From assembly GCF_017356245.1 (NCBI RefSeq), contig NZ_JAFMZZ010000004.1, positions 999,163 to 1,063,162 of the forward strand: a DNA stretch of 64,000 nucleotides, given 5' to 3'. Origin of the DNA: Bordetella petrii. Its GTDB lineage: Bacteria > Pseudomonadota > Gammaproteobacteria > Burkholderiales > Burkholderiaceae_B. Both the position numbers and the translations under genes were made by a program. The notes under the pieces are model-generated. The model made no database searches and had not been told where the DNA came from. It saw only the letters and a program-made list of their open reading frames with translations. Of this stretch, positions 1-8,432 are shown piece by piece (the stretch's first letter is position 1; every line of letters starts with the position of its first letter).

Positions 1-757
1 TGCCGGGCGCCACGAACACGGTAGAGCGCACATAGTCGTTCTGCGCCGCGTTGGTGATCGGCCGGCGGATCGCCGCGTAGCGAAAGCCGAACGAGGCGCG
101 CTGCACCTGCAGGCGCGGCGCCTTGTCGGTGGACGGGCGCAGCCAGTTCTTGTCGGTGGCCTCGGCGCCGCCGACGCGCGCCGGCACGAAATCCGACGAG
201 TGCAGGCTGGAGCTGTGCGCGGAATCGATCGCGCCTTCCAGGATTTGCGCCCAGTTGCACGGAATGATCACTTTGGCGATGCTGACCTTGGCGTCGGCGG
301 TGGGCGCCCAGGGCGGCGGCGCGAAGTCGGGAATGTCGTCCTGCGGGCCCATGTAGGCCCAGATGACGCCGCCCCATTCCTGCACCTTGTAGGCTTTGTG
401 CTTGACTTTCTGCGCCATGGTGCTGGCGGCCGGCTCGGACACCATTTCGATCACGGTGCCCTCCACGTCCATCTTCCAGCCGTGGTACAGGCAGCGCAGT
501 CCGCATTCTTCGTTGCGGCCGTACACCAGCGACACGCGCCGGTGCGGACAGTATTCGTCCATGACGCCGACGCGGCCGTCGGTGTCGCGGAACACCACCA
601 GGTCTTCGCCCAGCACGCGCGCCTGCACCGGGTCGCCGTCCGGCTCGCTGACCTCTTCGCTCAGGCACACGGGTGTCCAGTGCCTGCGCATCAATTGGCC
701 CATGGGCGCGTCGCCGACTACCCGGCACAGCAGTTCATTTTCTTCAGTCGTCAACAT
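1..757 (-). CDS. Rieske aromatic ring-hydroxylating oxygenase, large subunit (3' end beyond window)
   Basis: About 252 N-terminal codons are present; the gene runs off the left edge. A Rieske [2Fe-2S] motif is visible as C70-P-H72 and C89-L-Y-H92, followed by a mononuclear-iron segment with D178, H181 and H186 (EGAIDSAHSSSLH). This arrangement is typical of the phthalate 4,5-dioxygenase-type oxygenases, which use electrons from a separate reductase to hydroxylate an aromatic ring or O-demethylate an aryl ether. The start is ATG at 757, preceded by a GGAG Shine-Dalgarno. It lies downstream of a Bug receptor gene on the same strand, suggesting uptake and oxidation of the same aromatic acid. Proximity to pcaHG makes a protocatechuate-yielding substrate attractive but unproven. 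No reductase gene is in view. Confidence 0.9.
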   Translation of the reverse strand, partial: MLTTEENELLCRVVGDAPMGQLMRRHWTPVCLSEEVSEPDGDPVQARVLGEDLVVFRDTDGRVGVMDEYCPHRRVSLVYGRNEECGLRCLYHGWKMDVEGTVIEMVSEPAASTMAQKVKHKAYKVQEWGGVIWAYMGPQDDIPDFAPPPWAPTADAKVSIAKVIIPCNWAQILEGAIDSAHSSSLHSSDFVPARVGGAEATDKNWLRPSTDKAPRLQVQRASFGFRYAAIRRPITNAAQNDYVRSTVFVAPG

Positions 758-847
758 AGGGGCTCCTTCATGTCGGGATAAGGCGCGCGATGGGCCGCGG
801 CGCGCGGGTCCGGGGTGTTCCGCCCCGCGCGCCGCCCGGGGACAGGG

Positions 848-1861
848 CTAGTCGGCCTTGATCCCCGCCGCCTGGATCGCGCTTTGATAGCGTTTGGCTT
901 CGTCATCGATCGCGGCTTCGTATTCGGCGGGCGTGCCGCCGACGGGCTCGATGCCCAGCGTGTTGAACTGTTTCACGACGGCGGCGTCCTTGACCGCCTT
1001 GGCGATGGCCGCGCTGAGCTTCTGCACCGCGAAATCGGGCGTGCCGGTGGGGGCCAGCGCGCCCACCGTGACGGCGAAGTTGAAGCCGGGAATGATTTCG
1101 GAAATGGCCGGGATATCGGGCGCCAGGGCCGAGCGCTTGCCGGCGTTGGTGGCCAGGATCCTGGCCTGGCCCTTGTCGGCGAAGCCCGACAGCGAGGGCA
1201 GGGCGGCGAACACCACATCGACCTGATTGCCGATCATGGCCGGCACCGACTGGCCCGAGCCGCGGAACGGCACGTGACTGATGTCGAGCTTCAGCGCGAT
1301 CTTCATGGCTTCCATGGTGAGATGGTGCGAGCTGCCGACGCCCGACGAGCCGTAGTTCATGACCCCCGGCTTGGCCTTCACGCGCTTCACGAAATCCTGC
1401 AGCGAGGTGATGCCGGTTTGCGTGCTGGTGGCCAGGAACAGCGGCGAGGTGGCGATCAGCGAAACCGGCACGAAGTCGCGCTTGGGGTCATAGGGCAGGT
1501 TCTTGTACAGCGACGGGTTGATGGACATCATCGAGCCGTCGGTGACCAGGTACGAATAGCCGTCGGCCGGGCTGCTGGCCAGCGCCTGCGCGGCGACGAC
1601 GCCGTTGGCGCCGGGCTTGTTTTCCACCACGACGGGCTGGCCCATGCTGATCGTGAGGCCTTGCGCCACCACGCGCGCCACGGTGTCGGGCAGGCCGCCC
1701 GCGGCATAGGGAACGATGAAGCGGATGGGGCGCGACGGGAACTGCGAGGCCTGTTCGGCCTGCGCGGCGGCCGGCAGCGCAAGGCCCAGCGAAGCGCTGA
1801 GCAGCGATGCCAGGATGACGCTACAGCCCTGGCGGCGAAGTGCTGATCGATTGTGAATCAT
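848..1861 (-). CDS. Bug-family (TTT) periplasmic solute receptor
   Basis: 337 residues. An N-terminal signal peptide (hydrophobic ILASLLSASLGLALPAAAQA, residues about 16-35) is followed by the Bug hallmark start of the mature protein (SRPIRFIVPYAAGG) and the VVENKPGANG segment. Bug proteins bind carboxylates or aromatic acids in the periplasm for tripartite tricarboxylate transporters or for sensing. The gene is 90 bp upstream of the Rieske oxygenase on the same strand and has a good sigma70-like promoter upstream. Ligand cannot be read from sequence; an aromatic acid is inferred from context. No TctA/TctB genes are adjacent. Confidence 0.93.
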   Translation of the reverse strand: MIHNRSALRRQGCSVILASLLSASLGLALPAAAQAEQASQFPSRPIRFIVPYAAGGLPDTVARVVAQGLTISMGQPVVVENKPGANGVVAAQALASSPADGYSYLVTDGSMMSINPSLYKNLPYDPKRDFVPVSLIATSPLFLATSTQTGITSLQDFVKRVKAKPGVMNYGSSGVGSSHHLTMEAMKIALKLDISHVPFRGSGQSVPAMIGNQVDVVFAALPSLSGFADKGQARILATNAGKRSALAPDIPAISEIIPGFNFAVTVGALAPTGTPDFAVQKLSAAIAKAVKDAAVVKQFNTLGIEPVGGTPAEYEAAIDDEAKRYQSAIQAAGIKAD

Positions 1862-1958
1862 GAGTCTCTCTCCGTTTTTCTTGGCACGTTCTTTAATGGG
1901 ATAGGCCTGGGCGTCGTGCGCCTTTTGCGCAACCAGCGATGTCGTGACGTGCAGCCAA

Positions 1959-1987
1959 ATAATATTAGATAGCTAAGAATAATTCAA
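1959..1987 (-). promoter_or_regulatory. Candidate sigma70 promoter for the Bug/Rieske oxygenase operon
   Basis: On the minus strand TTGAAT (1987-1982) is separated by exactly 17 bases from TATTAT (1964-1959). The element sits in the only AT-rich patch of the 301-base gene-free stretch 1862-2162. It lies about 100 bases upstream of the Bug start codon, leaving a leader in which I see no riboswitch. The rest of the stretch holds the pcaG terminator-like hairpin. Confidence 0.5.
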
Positions 1988-2061
1988 CGAGTCGAGACGC
2001 AAGAAAATGTTTTTCAGAATGGGGATTTCCCTGCCTCTGCGGGGGGCGCGAAGCAACGCCG

Positions 2062-2091
2062 AAAAGCCCGCTGCAGGCTGGCTGCGCGGGC
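2062..2091 (-). terminator. Rho-independent terminator-like hairpin after pcaG
   Basis: On the minus strand GCCCGC (2091-2086) pairs with GCGGGC (2071-2066) and is followed by TTTT (2065-2062). It lies about 70 bases past the pcaG stop, in the direction of pcaHG transcription, and would separate that operon from the Bug operon. Confidence 0.5.
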
Positions 2092-2162
2092 AGGGAAGGG
2101 CGGCGTCTTCAGGTCAGCCGGGCGTCAGGGCTTCACCGCGGGCTGTGTTTCGGGGGGGGCTT

Positions 2163-2753
2163 TCACACGTCGAAGAACACGGTTTCGTGCGGGCCTTGCA
2201 GATGAATGTCGAACTGGTAGGCGTTGCGGCCAGCATACGGCAGGCGGCGGGCGATCAGCGTGCCGCGGCGTTCCGGCGGCACGGCGGCCAGCACGGCGTC
2301 CTGGGCGTGGGCCGCCGCGTCGTCTTCAAAATAGATGCGGGTGTAGGCGTGCAGCAACATGCCGCGCATCATGACGATGACATCGATGTGCGGCGCCGAC
2401 GCCGGCCCCAGGGCACCCGGCTTGATGGTCTCGACCACGAACCGCGATTGGGCATCGGTGCCGGTGCCTACGCGCGCGAATCCCTTGAACCCGCTTGCGG
2501 CAATGCCTTCCAGCGATTCGGCGTACTGCCCCGCCGCGTCGGCCTGCAGCATTTCAATGACGGCGTCGTCGACGGCCTTGCCGCTGCCGTCGTACACGCG
2601 CCCTTCGATCGTGATGGGCTGGCCGGCCGCGTGGCGCTCGGCCAGCACGGGCGTGAACAGGCTGGCGAGCTCGAAGTTGTATTGCTCGGGGCACAACCCG
2701 TACGCGAAGAACGGGCCGATGGTCTGGGAAGGCGTCTGCTTCAGGACAGGCAT
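2163..2753 (-). CDS. pcaG: Protocatechuate 3,4-dioxygenase, alpha subunit
   Basis: 196 residues, the usual alpha-subunit length. It starts with the family-typical LKQTPSQTIGPFFAYGL segment and carries the intradiol dioxygenase beta-sandwich (ITIEGRVYDG, DAVIEMLQADAAG, PHIDVIVMMRGML). PcaG pairs with PcaH to form the non-haem Fe(III) enzyme that opens protocatechuate between the two hydroxyls to give 3-carboxy-cis,cis-muconate. As expected for alpha, iron ligands are supplied by PcaH. It lies 3 bases downstream of pcaH and is surely cotranscribed. Cytoplasmic. Confidence 0.96.
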   Translation of the reverse strand: MPVLKQTPSQTIGPFFAYGLCPEQYNFELASLFTPVLAERHAAGQPITIEGRVYDGSGKAVDDAVIEMLQADAAGQYAESLEGIAASGFKGFARVGTGTDAQSRFVVETIKPGALGPASAPHIDVIVMMRGMLLHAYTRIYFEDDAAAHAQDAVLAAVPPERRGTLIARRLPYAGRNAYQFDIHLQGPHETVFFDV

Positions 2754-2756
2754 GGC

Positions 2757-3473
2757 TTACTCCGTAGGGGTCTGGCGCGCGCCGCGCAGCACGATGTCGA
2801 ATTCATAGCCCAGCGCGAAACCTTCCTGGGTGGCATCCAGCGAAAAGCGCGACACCAGGCGTTCGCGCGCATCCGTGGGCGTGCCCTGGAAAATGGGATC
2901 GAGCTGCAGCAGCGGATCGCCCGGGAAATACATCTGCGTGACCAGGCGCGACCCGAAGTAGTCGCCGAACAGCGAAAAATGAATATGGTTGGGCCGCCAC
3001 GCGTTGCTGTGGTTGCCCCAGGGGTAGGCGCCCGGCTTGACGGTCAGGAAGCGGTAGCGCCCTTCGTTGTCGGTCAGGCAGCGGCCCGCGCCCAGGAAAT
3101 TCGGGTCGAGCGGGGCGTCGTGCTGGTCGCCCTTGTGCACGTAGCGGCCTGCCGCGTTGGCCTGCCAGATTTCCACCAGGGTGTTGCGCACCGGCCTGCC
3201 GCCTTCGTCGAGCACCCTGCCGGTGACCACGATGCGTTCGCCCAGCGGCGCGCCGTTTTTGGCGGCATTGCGCGTCAGGTCGTGGTCCAGCGGCCCCAGA
3301 CAGCTGGCGCCGTAAACGGGCGCCCGGCGGTTCTTCAGCGATTCATCCAGGGGAATCAGGGGCAGCGTGGGGCTGCGCAGCACCGACGATTTGTAGTCGG
3401 GGTAGCGGTAGGGCGGGTGCGCGTCCCAGTCCCGAGGGGTAAGAATCGTGTGGCGTGGCGTGGAACCGTCCAT
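2757..3473 (-). CDS. pcaH: Protocatechuate 3,4-dioxygenase, beta subunit
   Basis: 238 residues. The catalytic Fe(III) ligands of intradiol dioxygenases are in place: Tyr111 (AAGRY), Tyr150 (PGAYPW) and the H163-I-H165 pair. Together with PcaG it catalyses the committing ring cleavage of the beta-ketoadipate pathway. It is the first gene of pcaHG and is divergent from pcaQ, the classic PcaQ-controlled layout. The 103-base intergenic region carries palindromes that could be the operator. Confidence 0.97.
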   Translation of the reverse strand: MDGSTPRHTILTPRDWDAHPPYRYPDYKSSVLRSPTLPLIPLDESLKNRRAPVYGASCLGPLDHDLTRNAAKNGAPLGERIVVTGRVLDEGGRPVRNTLVEIWQANAAGRYVHKGDQHDAPLDPNFLGAGRCLTDNEGRYRFLTVKPGAYPWGNHSNAWRPNHIHFSLFGDYFGSRLVTQMYFPGDPLLQLDPIFQGTPTDARERLVSRFSLDATQEGFALGYEFDIVLRGARQTPTE

Positions 3474-3565
3474 GGGGAAACACTCCGGCTGCTCAGGATG
3501 GATTGAGCCGTCACTGTAATCGGGCTATAAAGTTATGGTAAGTGATGTTTCGTGCGTTTGAATTG

Positions 3566-3579
3566 CATAAAAAGTTATG
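3566..3579. promoter_or_regulatory. Candidate PcaQ operator overlapping the pcaQ start codon
   Basis: CATAA-AAAG-TTATG is a perfect inverted repeat with a 4-base spacer whose right arm contains the pcaQ ATG. A related element ATAA-AG-TTAT lies at 3527-3536 upstream of pcaH. Both share AAAGTTATGG (3529-3538 and 3571-3580), 42 bp apart, about four helical turns. LysR-type regulators bind such paired dyads and autoregulate; assignment to PcaQ is inference. Confidence 0.4.
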
Positions 3580-4527
3580 GAAAATCCCTTTCAGGGCGGG
3601 CGCATCAAGCTGCGGCACATCCAGTGTTTCCTGGCGGTCGCCCAGCTGAACAACCTGCAGCGCGCCGCCGAGCGGCTGTCGATCACGCAGCCGGCGGTGT
3701 CCAAGACATTGTCCGAGCTTGAGTCCGTGCTGGGCGTGCGGCTGTTCGAGCGCGGGCGGCGCGGCGCCGAGCTGACCCGCGACGGCCGGATCTTCGCGCC
3801 CTATGCCCATACCTGCCTGGGCAGCCTGCGCGATGGCATCGGGCAGCTGGCCCATGCCGACGACGGCTCGTCGGTGACGGTGGCGCTGGGCATCCTGCCC
3901 ACCGTGGCCAGCGTGCTGCTGCCCGCGGCCCTGCGGGTGTTCCGGCAGGCCTGGCCGATGGCCAGCCTGCGCGTGCACACGGGCCGCAATGCCGAACTGC
4001 TGGAAAGACTGAAGGCGGCCGATATCGAATTCGCCGTGGGCCGCCTGGGCGAGCCGGACGCGATGGCCGGCATGAGCTTCGAGCACCTGTTCCGCGAACC
4101 CCTGACGGTGGTCGTGCGGGCCGGCCATGCCCTGCTGGGCGACGGGGCGCTGGCTCCGCTGGCGCTGGCGCGCTATCCGCTGGTGGTGCCGCCCGAAGGC
4201 ACGCTGATCCGCCAGTCGGCCGAAAGCGTCATCAGCGCGTTCGGCCTGCCGCGCCAGGTGGCGCGCGTGGAAAGCCTGTCGGTGTCGCTGAGCCTGGAAC
4301 TGGCGCTGCGCAATGACGCGGTCTGGTTCGTGCCGTCCAGCCTGGTCGAGGAACGCGTGGCGCGCAACGAGCTGGTGCGCCTGCCCATGCCGTTCGGCGG
4401 CACCGATGAACCCATGGGCCTGCTGCGGCGCACCGACGTGGCGCAGTCGCCCGCCGCGCTGAGTCTGCTGGACGCCGTGCGCCAGGCAGGCCTGCAGCGC
4501 GAGCAGGCGCGGGTGGCGCCGGGCTAG
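3577..4527 (+). CDS. pcaQ: LysR-family activator of protocatechuate genes
   Basis: 316 residues. The N-terminal winged helix-turn-helix (about residues 9-70, IKLRHIQCFLAVAQ through ITQPAVSKTLSELE) is followed by a LysR effector-binding domain. The sequence closely resembles PcaQ, which responds to 3-carboxy-cis,cis-muconate and activates pcaHG. It is divergent from pcaHG, supporting the assignment. An in-frame stop at 3568-3570 rules out an earlier start; no convincing Shine-Dalgarno precedes ATG 3577. It converges on pcaC with only 19 bases between stops. Confidence 0.88.
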   Translation: MENPFQGGRIKLRHIQCFLAVAQLNNLQRAAERLSITQPAVSKTLSELESVLGVRLFERGRRGAELTRDGRIFAPYAHTCLGSLRDGIGQLAHADDGSSVTVALGILPTVASVLLPAALRVFRQAWPMASLRVHTGRNAELLERLKAADIEFAVGRLGEPDAMAGMSFEHLFREPLTVVVRAGHALLGDGALAPLALARYPLVVPPEGTLIRQSAESVISAFGLPRQVARVESLSVSLSLELALRNDAVWFVPSSLVEERVARNELVRLPMPFGGTDEPMGLLRRTDVAQSPAALSLLDAVRQAGLQREQARVAPG

Positions 4528-4546
4528 GGCGCCGGCCCGGGCCCTG

Positions 4547-5002
4547 CTACGCGGCGGGCTCGCCGCTCCAGAAATCCGCTTTGGGCGGGCTGCGGTCCAG
4601 CGCGGCCAGTACTTTCAGCACGATGGCCATGCCGGTATTGCCGGCCGGAACGCCCGCGTACACCGCCGTCTGCAGCAGCACTTCGCGGATCGTGTCCAGG
4701 TCGAGCGCCGCCGCGTCGGGCGCGTCGGCCGGCGCCTGCAGGCCGCTGCGGATGTGCAGTTCGAATTCTTCCCAGCGCCCCATCGAGGCCGTGATGGCCA
4801 GCACCAGGATGCGGCGCGTGCGGGGGTCCAGCCCCGGCCGGCTCCAGATGCTGTCCCACGCGTAGCAGGTGATCATGCGCTGGAATTCCACATTCAGGGT
4901 GTTGGCGTTGCCGACCGAGCGGTCCACCCACGCGTCGCCGAGAATCCTGCGCCGGTTTGCCAGGCCGCGTTCCAGCGCGTCGTGGGGAAGGGAATCAGAC
5001 AT
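4547..5002 (-). CDS. pcaC: 4-carboxymuconolactone decarboxylase
   Basis: 151 residues, the normal length for stand-alone PcaC. The carboxymuconolactone decarboxylase family segment WEEFELHIRSGL and the C-terminal LLQTAVYAGVPAGNTG are visible. It converts 4-carboxymuconolactone to beta-ketoadipate enol-lactone in the cytoplasm. I start it at ATG 5002, where the sequence becomes family-like (MSDSLPHDALERGL); this overlaps the end of pcaB by 8 bases, typical of translational coupling. It is not fused to PcaD (as in PcaL proteins), and no pcaD is in the window. Confidence 0.94.
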   Translation of the reverse strand: MSDSLPHDALERGLANRRRILGDAWVDRSVGNANTLNVEFQRMITCYAWDSIWSRPGLDPRTRRILVLAITASMGRWEEFELHIRSGLQAPADAPDAAALDLDTIREVLLQTAVYAGVPAGNTGMAIVLKVLAALDRSPPKADFWSGEPAA

Positions 5003-6407
5003 GATGGGGCTCCAGGGTAGAAGAAGGGGGCTCGGCCGCATCGAGCGTGCGCAACAGTTCCACGCAGCAGGTGGCCGAGGCGTGCACGGCGCGCTGCGGG
5101 TCGGTGGCCGCGGCCAGCGCCTGGTCGGCGGCGCGCGCCGGCTCGGGGCCGCGGGTGGTTTCGACCCAGTGCCGCAGCAAGGCCGACAGCGGCCGGCGCT
5201 GCGCCAGGGCCTGCGGCGCCAGTTGCTCGATGGCCTGCTGCGCCGCTTCGCGGCCGGCCAGCGGAGCCAGCGCATCGGTGCAGGCTTCGGAAAAAATGAC
5301 TTCGCACAAGGCGTCGATGTGCGACTGCATGCGCGCCGCATCCACCTGCACGCCTTCGGCGGCCAGGCGCAGCGCGGCGGCAGCCCCGTGCACGCGGCGC
5401 CACAGCGGCGCCCAGCTCGACAGTTCGGCCTGCCATTCGCCCATGGCCCGTTCATGCGCCTGCGTCATGGCGCCGAGCAGCGACGCGGCCAGCCCGGGCA
5501 CCGGCTGGGTCAGGGCGATGGCCTGCATGCAGTGCACGGAATTGCGCTTGTGGGGCATGGCGCTGGAAGTCCGGCCGCGCGGCGCCTCGGCCAGTTCCCC
5601 GACTTCGAACTGCGACATCAGCGACCAGTCGCGCGCCAGCTTGGACAGGCTGCCGGCGCACACGGACGCTTCCATGGCCAGCCGCATCCACGCGTCGCGC
5701 TGCGTATGCCAGCTTTGCCCGCTGGCCCACAGCCCCAGTTCGGCGGCCAGCACCAGCTCTACTTGCGCGGCCCGCTGGCCGATGGCGGCGCGGTTGCCCA
5801 CCGCCCCGCCCAGCTGCACGCACAGCGCGTGCGGGGCCAGCGCGCGCAACTGGCTGGCGCTGCGCTGCAGGGCCGCGGCCGACTGCGCGCATTTGAAACC
5901 GAAGCTGGTGACCTGGGCCGGCTGCAGCAGGCTGCGCGCCATCATCGGCGTGGCGGCATGGGCATGCGCCAGCGCGCGCAGCGCGGCCACCAGCCCCTGC
6001 AGCTCGTCCAGCAGGGCCGCCAGCGCCGTCTTGGTAAGCATGGCATGCGCGGTGTCGACCGCGTCTTGCGTGGTGGTGCCCCAATGCAGGTAGGGCAGCG
6101 CGTCGGGGGCCTGGCCGGCCAGGAAGCCGCGGATGGGATCGACCAGCCCGATGCCGAACGCACCCGTGCGGCGCGCCCGTTCGATGAAATCGCCGCGGTC
6201 CAGCTCGACGGCCGCGCAGGCCTCGGCAATGGCGGCCGCCGCCGCGGCCGGCACCAGGCCGGCCGCGGCCTGGGCGGCGGCCAGCCCGGCCTCGAAGCGC
6301 AGCAGCGCCTCCAGCCATTGGCGGTCCGAGAACAGTTCAGTATCGCCGGCCGGATCCAGGCACTGGTCGATCAGGGACGCTGCCATCGCGGGCTTGCCGG
6401 TGTTCAT
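4995..6407 (-). CDS. pcaB: 3-carboxy-cis,cis-muconate cycloisomerase
   Basis: 470 residues of the fumarase/aspartase superfamily. The signature is intact (SSAMPHKRNS, about residue 283), as is the upstream LHWGTTTQD block. It lactonises 3-carboxy-cis,cis-muconate to 4-carboxymuconolactone, the step between PcaHG and PcaC. The start ATG 6407 shares an ATGA overlap with the stop of the upstream Bug receptor, and its end overlaps pcaC. Bug-pcaB-pcaC is therefore one operon. The C-terminus is Ala/Arg-rich but of normal length. Confidence 0.95.
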   Translation of the reverse strand: MNTGKPAMAASLIDQCLDPAGDTELFSDRQWLEALLRFEAGLAAAQAAAGLVPAAAAAAIAEACAAVELDRGDFIERARRTGAFGIGLVDPIRGFLAGQAPDALPYLHWGTTTQDAVDTAHAMLTKTALAALLDELQGLVAALRALAHAHAATPMMARSLLQPAQVTSFGFKCAQSAAALQRSASQLRALAPHALCVQLGGAVGNRAAIGQRAAQVELVLAAELGLWASGQSWHTQRDAWMRLAMEASVCAGSLSKLARDWSLMSQFEVGELAEAPRGRTSSAMPHKRNSVHCMQAIALTQPVPGLAASLLGAMTQAHERAMGEWQAELSSWAPLWRRVHGAAAALRLAAEGVQVDAARMQSHIDALCEVIFSEACTDALAPLAGREAAQQAIEQLAPQALAQRRPLSALLRHWVETTRGPEPARAADQALAAATDPQRAVHASATCCVELLRTLDAAEPPSSTLEPHHV

Positions 6408-7402
6408 ACCGATGCACCGGAGACCGTGATTACGTGGCCCCACTTGCGGCTTTCTTCCTGGATCCGGCGCGCGTATTCGGCGGTGTTGCCCAGCATGGGC
6501 TCGGCGCCTTCCACCGCCAGCCTGGACTGGAAGCCGGGCGTGGCGGCAACTTTGAGTATGCGGGCCTCGAGCTGCCGCACCGCGTCGGCGGGCGCCGCCC
6601 TGGGGGCCAGGATGCCGTAGGTAAGCGTGCTTTCGAAATCGGCCAGCGCCGGCACGCCCGATTCGATCATGGTGGGCACATCGGGCATCAGCTGCATGCG
6701 TTTGGCGCTGGTGACGGCCAGGGCGCGCAACTTGCCGGACTTGACCAGCGACATGGCGGCCGGAATGACGCTGAAGCTGAAGTCGACCTGCCCGCCGGCC
6801 ACATCCGCCAGCGCGGGCGCGGTGCCCTTGTAGGGCACGTGCACCGCCCGCGCGCCCAGGGTCTGCAGGAACATTTCCCCGGTCAGGTGGCCGCCGGTGC
6901 CCGTGCCGCTGGACGCGTAATCCATGTCGGACCCCTTGGCGCGCAAGGCGTCGGCCAGCTGCGCCACACTCTGTATGGGCGATTCGGCCGGCACCACCAG
7001 CAGCAGGGCCGAAGACGCGAACATGGCGACCGGCTGCAGGTCGGTCGAGGCATTGAATTTCAGGTTCTTGTACAGCACCGGGTTGATCGACACCGTGCCG
7101 GTATGGCCCAGCAAAAAGGTGTTGCTCTGCGCCGAGGCGCGCACCACCTGCTCGGTGCCCACGTTGCCGCCGGCCCCCGGCTTGTTTTCCACGATCACGT
7201 CCAGCTTGAACATTTCGTTCAGACCGTGCGCCAGCTGGCGGGCCAGCACGTCGTTGCCGCCGCCCGGCGCGAAGGGCACGATGATGCGCATGGCGGGGCT
7301 GGCGCCCTGCGCCCAGGCCGGCGCCAGCGACGCGGCGGCCAGCCCGAGCGCGGCGGCCAGCGCATGGCGGCGCGAAGGTGAAGACGGGGCGGGGCGGCTC
7401 AT
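6404..7402 (-). CDS. Bug-family periplasmic solute receptor of the pcaBC operon
   Basis: 332 residues from ATG 7402. I prefer this start to one 33 codons upstream because it begins directly with a twin-arginine-like signal (SRRHALAAALGLAAASLAPAWA) and then the Bug motif MRIIVPFAPGGGNDV. The VIVENKPGAGG and VPYKGTAPAL segments are standard. The tight ATGA overlap with pcaB implies translational coupling, so a protocatechuate-pathway acid is a likely ligand, by inference. The gene is divergent from a LysR regulator across 118 bases. Confidence 0.9.
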   Translation of the reverse strand: MSRPAPSSPSRRHALAAALGLAAASLAPAWAQGASPAMRIIVPFAPGGGNDVLARQLAHGLNEMFKLDVIVENKPGAGGNVGTEQVVRASAQSNTFLLGHTGTVSINPVLYKNLKFNASTDLQPVAMFASSALLLVVPAESPIQSVAQLADALRAKGSDMDYASSGTGTGGHLTGEMFLQTLGARAVHVPYKGTAPALADVAGGQVDFSFSVIPAAMSLVKSGKLRALAVTSAKRMQLMPDVPTMIESGVPALADFESTLTYGILAPRAAPADAVRQLEARILKVAATPGFQSRLAVEGAEPMLGNTAEYARRIQEESRKWGHVITVSGASV

Positions 7403-7491
7403 TGGATTTCCTTGTTCTGCGTATAGGGGGCCGGCAGGGGCCGAACAGAACATTGTCGTGCGCCGCGGCCATGGCAATACAGTATGCGCTG

Positions 7492-7508
7492 CTTTCATCA
7501 AATGAAAG
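7492..7508. promoter_or_regulatory. Perfect palindrome, candidate LysR operator
   Basis: CTTTCAT-CAA-ATGAAAG has perfect 7-base arms with a 3-base centre and contains a T-N11-A LysR core. It lies 12 bases before the start codon of the LysR gene at 7521 and about 90 bases upstream of the divergent Bug-pcaB-pcaC operon. That position fits an autorepression/activation site. Confidence 0.5.
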
Positions 7509-7520
7509 AAAATACAGGCA

Positions 7521-8417
7521 ATGGATATCCGCTACCTGAATCACTTCCTGAAGGTTGTCGCCGTCGGCTCGATGTCGGAAGCCGCGCGCCAGCTTGGCCT
7601 GAGCCCGGCCGCCGTGGCCCAGCAGATGCGCGCGCTCGAGCGCGAACTGGACGTTTCCCTGCTGGTGCGCCAGGGGCGCAGCGTGCGGCCCACCGCCGCC
7701 GGGCAGCGGCTGGTCGAACGCGGCCGCGCCCTGGTGCAGGACGCCGACGCGCTGCGCGACTGGGTCGCCACCGATGAAGAGGCGGGCGAGCTGCGCCTGG
7801 GCACGGTCAATACGGCGCTGCACGGTTTCCTGCCCGACATCCTGCAGGCCTTCACCGAGCGGCAGCCTCGCGTGCGCATCGCGCTGCGCATCGGCATCAC
7901 GCCGGCGCTGTACAGCGCGCTGGTGCAGTCAGAGCTGGACGCAGCCCTGTGCCTGAAGCTGTCGTTCGACCTGCCCAAGACCGTCTGCTGGACGCCGCTG
8001 CGCCAGGAGCCGCTGGTGGTGCTGGCGCATGCGCGCGATGCCGGGCGCGATCCGCTCGAGCTGTTGCGCAACGAGCCGCTGGTGCGCTACGACAGGCAGC
8101 TGGCCGGCGGCAGCCTGGCGCAGCGCTACCTGCAGGCCCAGGGCATACGCCCGCACGAGCGGATCGAGCTGAATTCCGTCATGGCGATCGCTTTGCTGGT
8201 GGAACGGGGCCTGGGCGTCGGGCTGGTGCCCGATATCGGCCAGGGCCTGGCCGGCCAGCACCTGCGCAAGCTCGCCGTTCCGCCCGTGCCGGGCGAGGGC
8301 GGCGCGCTGGCGCCGCCGCCGCGCGAACTGGGCCTGCTGTGGCGCAATCCGTCGCAGCGGGGGCGCTGGGTGCGCACGCTGCTGCAGTGCGCGCAAGAGA
8401 TCGTGAAGGCGCCATAG
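7521..8417 (+). CDS. LysR-family regulator, divergent from Bug-pcaBC
   Basis: 298 residues: LysR winged HTH at about residues 1-60 (MDIRYLNHFLKVVAVGSMSEAAR, PAAVAQQMRALERELD), then a substrate-binding domain. It is divergent from Bug-pcaBC, so control of that operon is likely, separate from PcaQ control of pcaHG. The effector is unknown. It converges with the next Bug gene with 15 bases between stops. Confidence 0.9.
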   Translation: MDIRYLNHFLKVVAVGSMSEAARQLGLSPAAVAQQMRALERELDVSLLVRQGRSVRPTAAGQRLVERGRALVQDADALRDWVATDEEAGELRLGTVNTALHGFLPDILQAFTERQPRVRIALRIGITPALYSALVQSELDAALCLKLSFDLPKTVCWTPLRQEPLVVLAHARDAGRDPLELLRNEPLVRYDRQLAGGSLAQRYLQAQGIRPHERIELNSVMAIALLVERGLGVGLVPDIGQGLAGQHLRKLAVPPVPGEGGALAPPPRELGLLWRNPSQRGRWVRTLLQCAQEIVKAP

Positions 8418-8432
8418 CGCGGCGCGGGGCGG

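Noticed and set aside
3511..4128. 205-codon minus-strand frame opposite pcaQ
   Set aside because: His/Gln/Gly-rich antisense shadow of a recognised LysR gene.
4995..7823. 942-codon open frame on the minus strand spanning pcaB, the Bug gene and beyond
   Set aside because: Only its downstream third is PcaB in frame; the rest is high-GC read-through in the wrong frame of the Bug gene, without protein-like features.
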